Below, in pieces: positions 47,743 through 55,984 of a stretch of DNA of 64,000 nt. The position numbers and the translations under genes were made by a program. Location of the stretch: positions 2,878,674-2,942,673 of the forward strand of contig NZ_CP024920.1 in assembly GCF_002795865.1 (NCBI RefSeq). Direction: 5' to 3'. Source of the DNA: Qipengyuania seohaensis. GTDB taxonomy: Bacteria > Pseudomonadota > Alphaproteobacteria > Sphingomonadales > Sphingomonadaceae. Below the pieces are notes generated by a model. That model had not been told where the DNA came from. It ran no database searches and worked only from the letters and a program-made list of their open reading frames with translations. Numbering within the stretch: the stretch's first letter is position 1; each line of letters opens with the position of its first letter.

Positions 47743-49983
47743 ATGGCGACTATGGCCGGTTCTTCCCCGAAGCGCACTCCGCGTTGGTGGCGGCGATTTG
47801 TCGTCGCCTCCCGCCGCGCCAACCTGATTTCCTTGGTGGAGATTTTCGCCGTGGCGATTTTCGCCATAATGGTGGTCACCACCTGGGCCGCCTTCACGCG
47901 TGCTCCACCGACCGGCGAACTGCTGCCGAGCAGGCAGGTTGCGGTCCTCTTGATCGGGACAATGGTGCCTGCAATGGCCCTGCTTGTCCTCGCCGGTCGC
48001 AGACTGGCGCTGAGACGGGCGGCAGGCAGCACGGCGCGTCTTCACGTGAGACTGGTGTTCTTCTTCTCCATGATTGCAGCTGTGCCGACGCTGCTGGTGT
48101 CGGCCTTCGCGGCCGTCCTGTTCCAGTCGGGCGTGGACTTCTGGTTTTCGGACAATTCACGCGGGTTGATGGAGAACGCAAACCAGCTGGCTGAAGTCTA
48201 CTACGAAGACAACCAGCTCGATCTGGGGCAGGAAACCATTTCCATGGCGATGGATATGCGCTCGATCCTGCAGCAGGTTTCGATCACCGATCCCGATTTC
48301 CAGCTGGCCTACCGTTACCAGGCCGAACCGCGCGACGTCATCGAAAGCGCGATCATGCAAACGATGCCCGATGGCACAGCCCGGGTCGCCGTCGTATACG
48401 GGATCAACCAGGCAAGCGATCCGGTCGGTTTCACGGAGGGAAGCCTGCGCGCCCTGCGCGGCGGCGAACCTGTAGCCATCAAGGGCAGTCCCGAGCGCAT
48501 CGAGGCCGTTGCACCGATCGACCGTACGGCCGGAATATACCTTTACACGGCACGCAACGCCGAAGCGGCAAGCTTCCGTAGCTGGGAAAGCGCCCGATCG
48601 ATTTCTACCGCATACGAGGAACTGACCAAGCGGGCGAGGGCGCTCCAGTTGCGCTTCAACCTTGCGCTGTTCTTCGTCAGCCTCGCGCTCGTCGGACTGG
48701 CGGTCTGGTTCGCCCTGCGGTTCGCGGACCGGCAGGTCGAGCCGCTGACCGATCTCGTCGGCGCAGCTCGCAAGGTCGGTGCAGGTAACTTTGCCCTGCG
48801 CGTCGAAGGCCGGACGGGAGCCGATGAAATCGGCCTGCTCTACCGCGCTTTCAATCGCATGACCGCCCAGATCGAGAAGCAGACCGACGCGCTCGTCGGC
48901 GCGAACGAGGAGCTGGAGGATCGCCGCAGCTTCATCGAGGCCGTGCTGGAATCGGTCAGCGCCGGGGTCATCACCATCGACGGCAAGCGTCGGGTACTTC
49001 TGATGAACGCGCCCGCACAGAACATGCTTCTGGAAGGCGGCGAGGGCAGCGAACATCCTGAAACGCTCGACGCAATGGTGCCGCAGATCGCCGTCCTCGT
49101 CGAAGCAGGATTGGATCGCGGCGTGGTCAGCCACTCGCGGCACGGCGAGCTAATGACGCTTGCCGTACGTCTCGTTCCCGAAGGCGACGGTCATGTGATT
49201 ACCTTCGAGGACATCACCCGTCAGCTGCTCGACCAGCGGCAGGCCGCATGGTCGGACGTCGCGCGCCGCATCGCACATGAGATCAAGAACCCGCTGACCC
49301 CGATCCAGCTGGCGACCGAACGGCTCAAGCGCCGCTATCGCAAGCAGATCGAGCAGGACGGCGACTTGTTCGATGAACTGACCAACACGATCGTACGGCA
49401 GGTCGGTGAATTGCGCACGATGGTGGATGAATTCTCCAGCTTTGCCCGCCTGCCGAAACCCGTTTTCCGGCAGGAAGATGCGCTCGACCTTGTGCGCCAG
49501 TCGATGTTCCTGCAGGAGGTGGCGAACCCGCAGATCAATTACGGGCTGAGCACCGAAACTGACGGCCCGCTGATGGTCGAAGCCGACCGCCACCAGTTGG
49601 GCCAGGCAGTCACGAATATCCTCAAGAACGCCGCCGAGGCGATCGAAGCTCGCGCAGCGAATGCCGAACCCGATTACCGCGGCGTAATCGCCGTCGAAGT
49701 GACGGAAGACGAGAAGTTCATCGCCATCGCGATCAGCGATAACGGGATCGGTCTTCCCCAGGATCGGGAACGCATCCTGGAACCCTACGTGACCACGCGC
49801 GAGAAGGGCACCGGCCTCGGTCTCGCGATCGTGAACAAGATCGTCGAAGAGCACGGTGGCGAAATGAATTTCTCCTCGATCGAGGAGGGCGGAACGCGCG
49901 TCACGCTAAAGATCGCACGTGATCCGCATCGCGGCCCCTCCCTGGGCGAAGACCGAACGAATACCGAGAAAGCAGGAAGATAA
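47743..49983 (+). CDS. ntrY: Transmembrane sensor histidine kinase NtrY
   Basis: 746 residues. N-terminal membrane segments (LISLVEIFAVAIFAIMVV, LLIGTMVPAMALLVLA, LVFFFSMIAAVPTLLVSAF) precede a periplasmic region and a further helix at about residue 315. HAMP (RFADRQVEPLTDLVGAARKV), PAS and kinase domains follow, with the phosphorylated His512 ([18 protein letters not shown]) and the G-box GTGLGLAIV. It pairs with NtrX, whose gene starts two bases after its stop. Confidence 0.95.
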   Translation: MATMAGSSPKRTPRWWRRFVVASRRANLISLVEIFAVAIFAIMVVTTWAAFTRAPPTGELLPSRQVAVLLIGTMVPAMALLVLAGRRLALRRAAGSTARLHVRLVFFFSMIAAVPTLLVSAFAAVLFQSGVDFWFSDNSRGLMENANQLAEVYYEDNQLDLGQETISMAMDMRSILQQVSITDPDFQLAYRYQAEPRDVIESAIMQTMPDGTARVAVVYGINQASDPVGFTEGSLRALRGGEPVAIKGSPERIEAVAPIDRTAGIYLYTARNAEAASFRSWESARSISTAYEELTKRARALQLRFNLALFFVSLALVGLAVWFALRFADRQVEPLTDLVGAARKVGAGNFALRVEGRTGADEIGLLYRAFNRMTAQIEKQTDALVGANEELEDRRSFIEAVLESVSAGVITIDGKRRVLLMNAPAQNMLLEGGEGSEHPETLDAMVPQIAVLVEAGLDRGVVSHSRHGELMTLAVRLVPEGDGHVITFEDITRQLLDQRQAAWSDVARRIAHEIKNPLTPIQLATERLKRRYRKQIEQDGDLFDELTNTIVRQVGELRTMVDEFSSFARLPKPVFRQEDALDLVRQSMFLQEVANPQINYGLSTETDGPLMVEADRHQLGQAVTNILKNAAEAIEARAANAEPDYRGVIAVEVTEDEKFIAIAISDNGIGLPQDRERILEPYVTTREKGTGLGLAIVNKIVEEHGGEMNFSSIEEGGTRVTLKIARDPHRGPSLGEDRTNTEKAGR

Positions 49984-49985
49984 TC

Positions 49986-51368
49986 ATGGCACTCGACATT
50001 CTCATCGTCGATGACGAACGCGACATTCGCGAGCTCGTGGCGGGCGTCCTGAGCGACGAGGGCTACGAATGCCGTACCGCCGCTGACAGCACGTCCGCAC
50101 TGGATGCGGTCGACGAGAAACGCCCCAGCCTGGTGCTGCTCGATGTGTGGCTTCACGGTAGTCAGATGGACGGGCTCGAGGTCCTCGACGCGATCAAGGC
50201 TCGCGAACCCGAACTGCCCGTGATCATCTTCTCCGGCCATGGCAACATCGACACCGCAGTGTCCGCCGTAAGCCGCGGTGCGATGGACTTTATCGAGAAG
50301 CCTTTCGAGGCGGAACGGCTGCTCCACCTCGTCGAGCGCGCAACAGAGACCGAACGCTTGCGCCGCGAGAACTCCCGCCTGCGCGAAGGCATGGGCGAGG
50401 GCGGTGAGTTCACCGGCAACTCGGCCGCCATCAACAACGTTCGCGCCACTCTCAAACGGGTCGCCAGCACTGGCAGCCGTGTCCTGATCAGCGGCCCCGC
50501 GGGATCCGGCAAGGAAGTAGCCGCGCGCTTGCTTCACAGCTGGTCCACCCGGGCAGACAAGCCCTTCGTCGTCGTCAACTCGGCCCGCATCACGCCCGAA
50601 CGTTTCGAGGAAGAGCTGTTCGGCGAAGAAGCCGAAGGCAAGCTGGTTCGGCCCGGCCTGCTGGAAACGGCAGACGGTGGCACGCTCTACCTCGACGAGG
50701 TGGCGGACATGCCGCTTTCGACCCAGGCTCGGATCCTGCGCGTGCTGACCGACCAGAGCTTCGTGCGGGTAGGCGGCACGCGGCAGATCGGCGTCGACGT
50801 CAGGGTCGTTTCATCGACTGCACGCGAACTCGAGGCGGAAATGGAGGAGAAGCGGTTTCGCGAAGACCTGTTCTACCGCCTCAACGTGGTGCCGGTGGAA
50901 GTGCCCTCTTTGTCGGAGCGGCGCGATGACATTCCCGCATTGGCGGAACATTTCTTCGCCCGCTACGCGATCGAGCAGGGCATCCGTCCACCCGACATCA
51001 GCGAGGAAGCGATGGCTGCGCTGCAGGCTTACGACTGGCCCGGAAACGTCCGCCAGCTGCGCAATGTCGTGGAACGCACGATCATCCTCACACCGCGCGA
51101 GAATCTCGACACCGTCGAAGCGGACATGCTTTCCGAAGAAGTGACTGGCGGCAAACTTGGCGACAGCGGCGGAATGGCGCAGCTGATGGGGGCACCCTTG
51201 CGGGAGGCGCGCGAAAGTTTCGAGCGCGAATATCTGGCCATCCAGATCCGCAGGTTCTCCGGCAACATCTCGAAAACGGCGAGTTTTATTGGCATGGAAC
51301 GCTCGGCTCTGCACCGCAAGCTCAAGCTTCTGGGAATGGCGGAACGTCGCAATAGCGATCGGAAATAG
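49986..51368 (+). CDS. ntrX: Response regulator NtrX (GAFTGA motif absent)
   Basis: 460 residues with receiver (Asp53, LLDVWLHGS), AAA+ (Walker A ISGPAGSGKEVA) and Fis-type HTH (KTASFIGMERSALHRKL). At the position of GAFTGA the sequence reads LFGEEAEGKLVRPG, so the sigma-54 contact loop is missing, unlike NtrC in the same cluster. NtrX of this type is thought to act as a DNA-binding regulator without sigma-54 activation, controlling nitrogen, respiration or cell-envelope genes. Confidence 0.94.
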   Translation: MALDILIVDDERDIRELVAGVLSDEGYECRTAADSTSALDAVDEKRPSLVLLDVWLHGSQMDGLEVLDAIKAREPELPVIIFSGHGNIDTAVSAVSRGAMDFIEKPFEAERLLHLVERATETERLRRENSRLREGMGEGGEFTGNSAAINNVRATLKRVASTGSRVLISGPAGSGKEVAARLLHSWSTRADKPFVVVNSARITPERFEEELFGEEAEGKLVRPGLLETADGGTLYLDEVADMPLSTQARILRVLTDQSFVRVGGTRQIGVDVRVVSSTARELEAEMEEKRFREDLFYRLNVVPVEVPSLSERRDDIPALAEHFFARYAIEQGIRPPDISEEAMAALQAYDWPGNVRQLRNVVERTIILTPRENLDTVEADMLSEEVTGGKLGDSGGMAQLMGAPLREARESFEREYLAIQIRRFSGNISKTASFIGMERSALHRKLKLLGMAERRNSDRK

Positions 51369-51539
51369 CGCTCGGACACAATTTCCACTTTTGCGACAAC
51401 AGAATTATCCTGTTGCCCAAAAAGCGCGGAAACGTCACATTGCCCGCGGTTGCGGGACTCGTTGCCCGAACCCCGGACGCCGCAAGAGCGTCCAGATTGC
51501 GTTTGCAGATGCAGGCGCCAAAAAGAAGGAGCGATGATT
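51369..51539 (+). promoter_or_regulatory. hfq leader with hairpins
   Basis: Intergenic region of 171 bases with three inverted repeats: CAACAG/CTGTTG (51397-51415), CCCGC/GCGGG (51443-51456) and GGACGC/GCGTCC (51475-51493), followed by the ribosome site AAGGAG at 51525-51530. Could carry the hfq promoter and a leader with autoregulatory structure; no clear -35/-10 pair seen. Confidence 0.35.
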
Positions 51540-52076
51540 ATGGCCGGCGACCGCACATTATCTGCGCGACCGCGTGCAGCGCAGGAACCGCAAAGCAAGG
51601 GCAAGGCCCCGAGCTTGCAGGACGCATTTCTCAACTTGCTGCGCAAGAACAAATCGCCGGTGACGGTATTCCTGGTGAAGGGCGTCAAGCTTCAGGGCAT
51701 CGTTACCTGGTTCGACAATTTCTCGATCCTGCTGCGCCGCGATGGACAGTCCCAGCTCGTCTACAAGCACGCAGTCAGTACGATCATGCCCGGACAGCCG
51801 GTCGACGCCGAACAATTCGCCAGCCAGGGCTCCGGCGCGAAACAGCGCTTGCTTCAGGACGTATTTCTTAGCCGGGTCAGCGAAGCCGAGGCGCAGGTGA
51901 CCATGTTCCTGGTGAATGGTGTCATGCTCCAGGGCAAGATCGCCGCCTACGACCTGTTCTGCATGATGCTGGAACGCGATGGCTATGTGCAACTTGCGTA
52001 CAAGCACGCGGTCTCCACAATTCAGCCCGCCACCCCGGTCGACCTGTCCGAGGACTGGGACGAGGACGAACACTGA
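51540..52076 (+). CDS. hfq: RNA chaperone Hfq, two fused Hfq domains
   Basis: RNA chaperone that brings small RNAs to mRNAs. The 178 residues hold two full Sm-fold Hfq domains: residues 25-84 ([20 protein letters not shown], ending in [10 protein letters not shown]) and 103-163 ([20 protein letters not shown], ending in [10 protein letters not shown]). Both keep the Sm2 KH pair. A 19-residue linker and an acidic tail ([11 protein letters not shown]) complete it. Where usual Hfq is a homohexamer, three of these could make one ring. Start ATG 51540 (AAGGAG nine bases before); 51534 is also possible. hflX follows, as in E. coli. Confidence 0.93.
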   Translation: MAGDRTLSARPRAAQEPQSKGKAPSLQDAFLNLLRKNKSPVTVFLVKGVKLQGIVTWFDNFSILLRRDGQSQLVYKHAVSTIMPGQPVDAEQFASQGSGAKQRLLQDVFLSRVSEAEAQVTMFLVNGVMLQGKIAAYDLFCMMLERDGYVQLAYKHAVSTIQPATPVDLSEDWDEDEH

Positions 52077-52093
52077 GCTTCGATGACGATCTG

Positions 52094-53395
52094 ATGGGCG
52101 AAGTCTCGCGCGGTGCGCGGGCCCTTGTCGTGTGCCCGGATATCCGTGGGGTATCCTATGACCTCGACTCGCAAAGCCGCCTCGAAGAAGCCGAAGGCTT
52201 GGCTCTCGCAATCGGTATCGTCGTGGCCGACAGCTTTGTCCTCCCGGTCCGCGACGTAAAACCGAACCTCCTGTTCGGGTCGGGGCAGGTGGAGAACATC
52301 CGCATCGCCTGCGACCAGAACGAGGCGGAGCTGGTTGTCGTAGATGGGGCACTCAGCCCGATCCAGCAACGCAATCTGGAAGACAAGCTGGCTCGCAAGG
52401 TCATCGACCGGACAGGCCTTATCCTGGAAATCTTCGGGGAACGTGCGGCCACGGCCGAAGGGCGCCTGCAGGTCGAACTGGCCCACCTGGATTACCAGCA
52501 GAGCCGCCTTGTGCGCAGCTGGACCCACCTCGAACGGCAGCGTGGCGGCTTCGGTTTCCTCGGCGGACCGGGTGAAACCCAGATCGAGGCCGACAGGCGC
52601 ATGATCCGTCAGCGCATGGGGCGCTTGCGCAAGGAACTGGAACAGGTTCGCAAGACACGAGGGCTGCACCGTGAACGGCGGGAGCGAGCGCCGTGGCCTG
52701 TCATCGCCCTTGTCGGCTACACCAACGCCGGCAAGTCCACCCTTTTCAACCGTCTGACGGGTGCAGAGGTCATGGCAGAGGACCTTCTGTTCGCTACGCT
52801 GGACCCGACGATGCGCGCAATTGCTCTGCCCGGGGTTGAAAAGGCCATCCTCTCCGATACCGTCGGCTTCATCTCGGACCTTCCGACCCAGCTCGTGGCG
52901 GCCTTCCGTGCGACCTTGGAAGAAGTGACCGCGGCAGACCTTATCTGCCACGTCCGCGATATGTCCAACCCTTCTGCAGAAGCACAAAAAGTGCAGGTTC
53001 TCAATGTTTTGAGAGAGCTTGGTGTGATCAATTCGGAAGAAGGTTCCGAAGCGATCCCCATTCTGGAAGTATGGAACAAGTGGGACCTGCTGGACGAGGA
53101 GGCGGCCGAAGAACTCGGCGGGCTTTCGCAGGCTTCCGAGGATGTCGTTGCCGTGTCCGCACTGAGCGGGGAAGGGGTCCCCCAGTTCCTCGATCGGGTG
53201 GGCGAGATCCTGACGTCCCGCGCCACGGTGCGACGTTTCGAACTTCCGGCAAGCGATGGCCGCCGAATCGCCTGGTTGCACGCCCATGGCGACATTCTGG
53301 AGGAAGAAGCACTGGAGGAGGGGCCCCAGGGCCCCATGCGGAGCTTCACCGTGCGGCTGAATCCCAAGGAGCTGGGACAATTTGAAAGCCTATGA
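52094..53395 (+). CDS. hflX: GTPase HflX
   Basis: Ribosome-associated GTPase that splits stalled ribosomes during stress. 433 residues: N-terminal glycine-rich domain (VLPVRDVKPNLLFGSGQVENI, GAATAEGRLQVEL), then the G domain with G1 GYTNAGKSTLFN, G3 DTVGFI and G4 NKWD. It begins 17 bases after hfq. Its stop abuts the mazG stop. Confidence 0.96.
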   Translation: MGEVSRGARALVVCPDIRGVSYDLDSQSRLEEAEGLALAIGIVVADSFVLPVRDVKPNLLFGSGQVENIRIACDQNEAELVVVDGALSPIQQRNLEDKLARKVIDRTGLILEIFGERAATAEGRLQVELAHLDYQQSRLVRSWTHLERQRGGFGFLGGPGETQIEADRRMIRQRMGRLRKELEQVRKTRGLHRERRERAPWPVIALVGYTNAGKSTLFNRLTGAEVMAEDLLFATLDPTMRAIALPGVEKAILSDTVGFISDLPTQLVAAFRATLEEVTAADLICHVRDMSNPSAEAQKVQVLNVLRELGVINSEEGSEAIPILEVWNKWDLLDEEAAEELGGLSQASEDVVAVSALSGEGVPQFLDRVGEILTSRATVRRFELPASDGRRIAWLHAHGDILEEEALEEGPQGPMRSFTVRLNPKELGQFESL

Positions 53396-54151
53396 TCAGG
53401 ACTTCTCGGCGCGCTTTACAGCTTGCCAGAGTTCTTCCTGTGCCTCGAGATCACGCGTTTCGAAGTCATCGCCAGCAAGCTCTTCCATAGCGCGAAAGCG
53501 GCGTTCGAACTTCGCATTCGCAGCGCGCAGAGCCTGCTCCGCGTCAAGCCCATAGGCGCGCACCAAATTTACGGCAGCGAAGAGGAGATCACCGGCTTCC
53601 TCCTCCTTTTCGTGCGGAGCGGCTTCTCTCAACTCCTCGATTTCTTCGAGAACCTTGTCGCGTGGGCCTTCGGTGTCAGGCCAGTCGAAACCATGGCGTG
53701 CCGCTCTCTTTTGCAGTTTTTGGGAGCGCATCAGCGCCGGAAGGGCCTGGGCTACACCGTCCATCGCGCTGTCCGAGCCTGCGGCGCTGCGCTCGGCGGC
53801 TTTCAGATCTTCCCATCGCGCGTCTTCCATTACGCCGCCTTCGTCGCCGAAAATATGGGGATGGCGTCGTTCCATCTTCTCCGAGATCGTTTGCACCACA
53901 GCGCGGAAGTCGAAATGTCCGGCCTCGGACGCCATCTGCGCATGGAAGACCACTTGGAATAGAAGATCGCCGAGCTCGCTTTTAAGATCGGAATAATCTT
54001 CACGTTCGATCGCATCGGCGACCTCGTAAGCTTCCTCGATTGTATACGGAGCGATAGTTTCGAAGGTTTGCGCCGTGTCCCATTCGCAACCGCGTACCGG
54101 ATCGCGCAGGCGTTCCATAATGGTAAGCAGGCGATCTATATCATGGGGCAT
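53396..54151 (-). CDS. mazG: Nucleoside triphosphate pyrophosphohydrolase MazG
   Basis: Hydrolyses (non-canonical) NTPs to NMP and pyrophosphate. 251 residues with the typical helical motif WDTAQTFETIAPYTIEEAYEV...ELGDLLFQVVFHAQ (EExxE and ExxD metal ligands), duplicated in the C-terminal half (EEIEELREA, EEAGDLLFAAVNLVR). ATG 54151 (MPHDIDRLLTIM) is better supported than TTG 54202. Confidence 0.95.
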   Translation of the reverse strand: MPHDIDRLLTIMERLRDPVRGCEWDTAQTFETIAPYTIEEAYEVADAIEREDYSDLKSELGDLLFQVVFHAQMASEAGHFDFRAVVQTISEKMERRHPHIFGDEGGVMEDARWEDLKAAERSAAGSDSAMDGVAQALPALMRSQKLQKRAARHGFDWPDTEGPRDKVLEEIEELREAAPHEKEEEAGDLLFAAVNLVRAYGLDAEQALRAANAKFERRFRAMEELAGDDFETRDLEAQEELWQAVKRAEKS

Positions 54152-54270
54152 ATGGTCTACCTGAGTGGGGGATAGGTCTACATTGGTATCGGAGGTCGCC
54201 AAATGCCTATCCCGATGTGATAATATATATTATGTTAAATATATGGCGAGCTTGATGCACGAGGTTACCC

Positions 54271-54447
54271 TCAATCCATGCCTGTCAGCCAGCTTACCAG
54301 AATGTATGCAACAACGATGATTGCTACCCAGATCAAGGCAATCCGGACCATCTTGCCGCCCGTCATTCCATCGCGCCGCATTCCGGTTAGATACGCGATC
54401 GCCAAAGCGCCCATCAATGCAGCCCAGACCCAGCCACCACCGATCAT
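54271..54447 (-). CDS. 58-residue membrane protein
   Basis: Short gene with two hydrophobic helices (GGWVWAALMGALAIAYL and IALIWVAIIVVAYILVSWL) and a Gly/Arg loop between them. ATG 54447 overlaps the stop of the metallo-beta-lactamase-fold gene by four bases, which supports real translation. Function not recognised. Confidence 0.65.
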   Translation of the reverse strand: MIGGGWVWAALMGALAIAYLTGMRRDGMTGGKMVRIALIWVAIIVVAYILVSWLTGMD

Positions 54448-55211
54448 AACGTAACCTCCAAACCATCGTATCCAACGATGAAACCCTTCGGAACCTCGGC
54501 ATCGAGAGTCGCATAGTCCATGCTCTTGTCCAGATGCGTCAACACGGCTCGTTTGACCTTGCAACGGCGCGCAAAATCGATCGCCATTTCAAGGTGAGCA
54601 TGCGTGGGATGCGGCCTCCGGCGGAGGCAGTCGACCACGAGTAGATCCGTGCCCTTGAAACACGCAACCATCTCTTTAGTTATCTCACTGAAGTCAGTCG
54701 CATAACCAATTGATTTTCCGTCCGCTTCAAACTTGAAACCAGTGCTCGTGACGGGCCCGTGCGGCATCTCTACATACTTGAAATCGAAACCAGCAACCAA
54801 GCGTACTTGGCCGACTTCCTGCAAATCCATAAGGGTCGGATAACCGAACTGGCCTTCGAAAACATAGTCGAAACGCTTGCGCAACCGCCCACAAGTGACC
54901 TTGCTCGCGTAGCCCGGAAGAGGATTGGTGCGATCGTATCGCATCACCCTGAGATCATCGATTCCGTGACAATGATCCGCATGGTCATGCGTCCAGAATA
55001 CCGCGTCCACCTTGCCGATATCATTAGCCAGAAGTTGAGCCCGCAGGTCGGTCGACGTATCGATAAGGATACGCTTGCCAGCGTCGTTCTCGACGATAAT
55101 CGATACCCGCGTCCGCCTATTGCGCGGATTAGTGGGGTCGCATTCGCCCCAATCATTCCCGATGCGCGGTACGCCGGTCGACGTACCGGAGCCAAGCATC
55201 AAAAGCTTCAT
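54444..55211 (-). CDS. Metallo-beta-lactamase-fold hydrolase (PhnP-like)
   Basis: 255 residues. The metal motif THDHADHCHGID, the N-terminal LMLGSGTSTGVPRIG and the late Asp/His (DFSEI, VLTHLDKS) fit the MBL superfamily near PhnP (phosphoribosyl cyclic phosphodiesterase). The CTNNPTR-like insertion CDPTNPRNRRTRVSI is typical of the group. It overlaps tatD by four bases and the 58-residue gene by four. Confidence 0.85.
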   Translation of the reverse strand: MKLLMLGSGTSTGVPRIGNDWGECDPTNPRNRRTRVSIIVENDAGKRILIDTSTDLRAQLLANDIGKVDAVFWTHDHADHCHGIDDLRVMRYDRTNPLPGYASKVTCGRLRKRFDYVFEGQFGYPTLMDLQEVGQVRLVAGFDFKYVEMPHGPVTSTGFKFEADGKSIGYATDFSEITKEMVACFKGTDLLVVDCLRRRPHPTHAHLEMAIDFARRCKVKRAVLTHLDKSMDYATLDAEVPKGFIVGYDGLEVTL

Positions 55212-55984
55212 GCGGCGGCCTTGGAGAACAGCCGATAGAAGTTGTCGGTCGTGTAACTGGCGAGTTCGGCGATCGAGTCACCGCGTAATTCCGCGATGAA
55301 CGCCGCTGTATCCCGCACGAAACCCGGCTCGCATGGCTTTCCGCGATGCGGAACCGGCGCAAGGAACGGGCTGTCCGTTTCAACTAGCAGCCGTTCGGCG
55401 GGAACGGCCTTCGCCACTTCCTGCAAGTCCTTGGCATTCTTGAACGTAACGATCCCAGACAGCGAGATGGAAAGTCCGAGACGCAGGACTTCCTCTCCGA
55501 ACCCGGATGAGGCCGTAAAGCAGTGGATGAGAGCCGGAAAACGCCCCTTCTCCATCTCGTCACTCAGGATCGCGAGGGTATCCTCCTCCGCGTCGCGAGT
55601 GTGGATGATGACCGGCAGGCCAGTCTCGCGCGCCACATCGATGTGGATGCGGAACAGCCGCTGCTGCTCGGCGCGATCCGAATGATCGTAATAGTAATCG
55701 AGCCCTGTCTCACCGAGGCCGATTACCTTAGGATGGCTTGCAGTCGCGAGCAGTTCTTCGCAGGTCAGGTCGGAATGATCATCTGCATTATGGGGGTGTA
55801 TCCCCACGCTGGCCCAAACGTCGTTTTGCTTGGATGCGGTGCCGATGACCTGGTCCCACTCATCGCGCTTGGTGGAGATATTGAGGAAGGCCCCTACCCC
55901 TGCATCACGAGCCCGTTTGAGGACGGCTGACTGGTTCTCGACGAGACCTTCGTATTCGAGATGACAATGGCTATCGACAAGCAT
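55208..55984 (-). CDS. tatD: TatD-family metal-dependent DNase
   Basis: TIM-barrel hydrolase, 258 residues. Metal ligands are seen in LVDSHCHLEY, in GLGETGLDYYYD, in HTRDAEED and in VETDSPFLAPVPHRG. Studied members degrade DNA (3'-5' exonuclease). It follows metG with a one-base overlap; holB-metG-tatD is a widespread gene order. Confidence 0.95.
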   Translation of the reverse strand: MLVDSHCHLEYEGLVENQSAVLKRARDAGVGAFLNISTKRDEWDQVIGTASKQNDVWASVGIHPHNADDHSDLTCEELLATASHPKVIGLGETGLDYYYDHSDRAEQQRLFRIHIDVARETGLPVIIHTRDAEEDTLAILSDEMEKGRFPALIHCFTASSGFGEEVLRLGLSISLSGIVTFKNAKDLQEVAKAVPAERLLVETDSPFLAPVPHRGKPCEPGFVRDTAAFIAELRGDSIAELASYTTDNFYRLFSKAAA

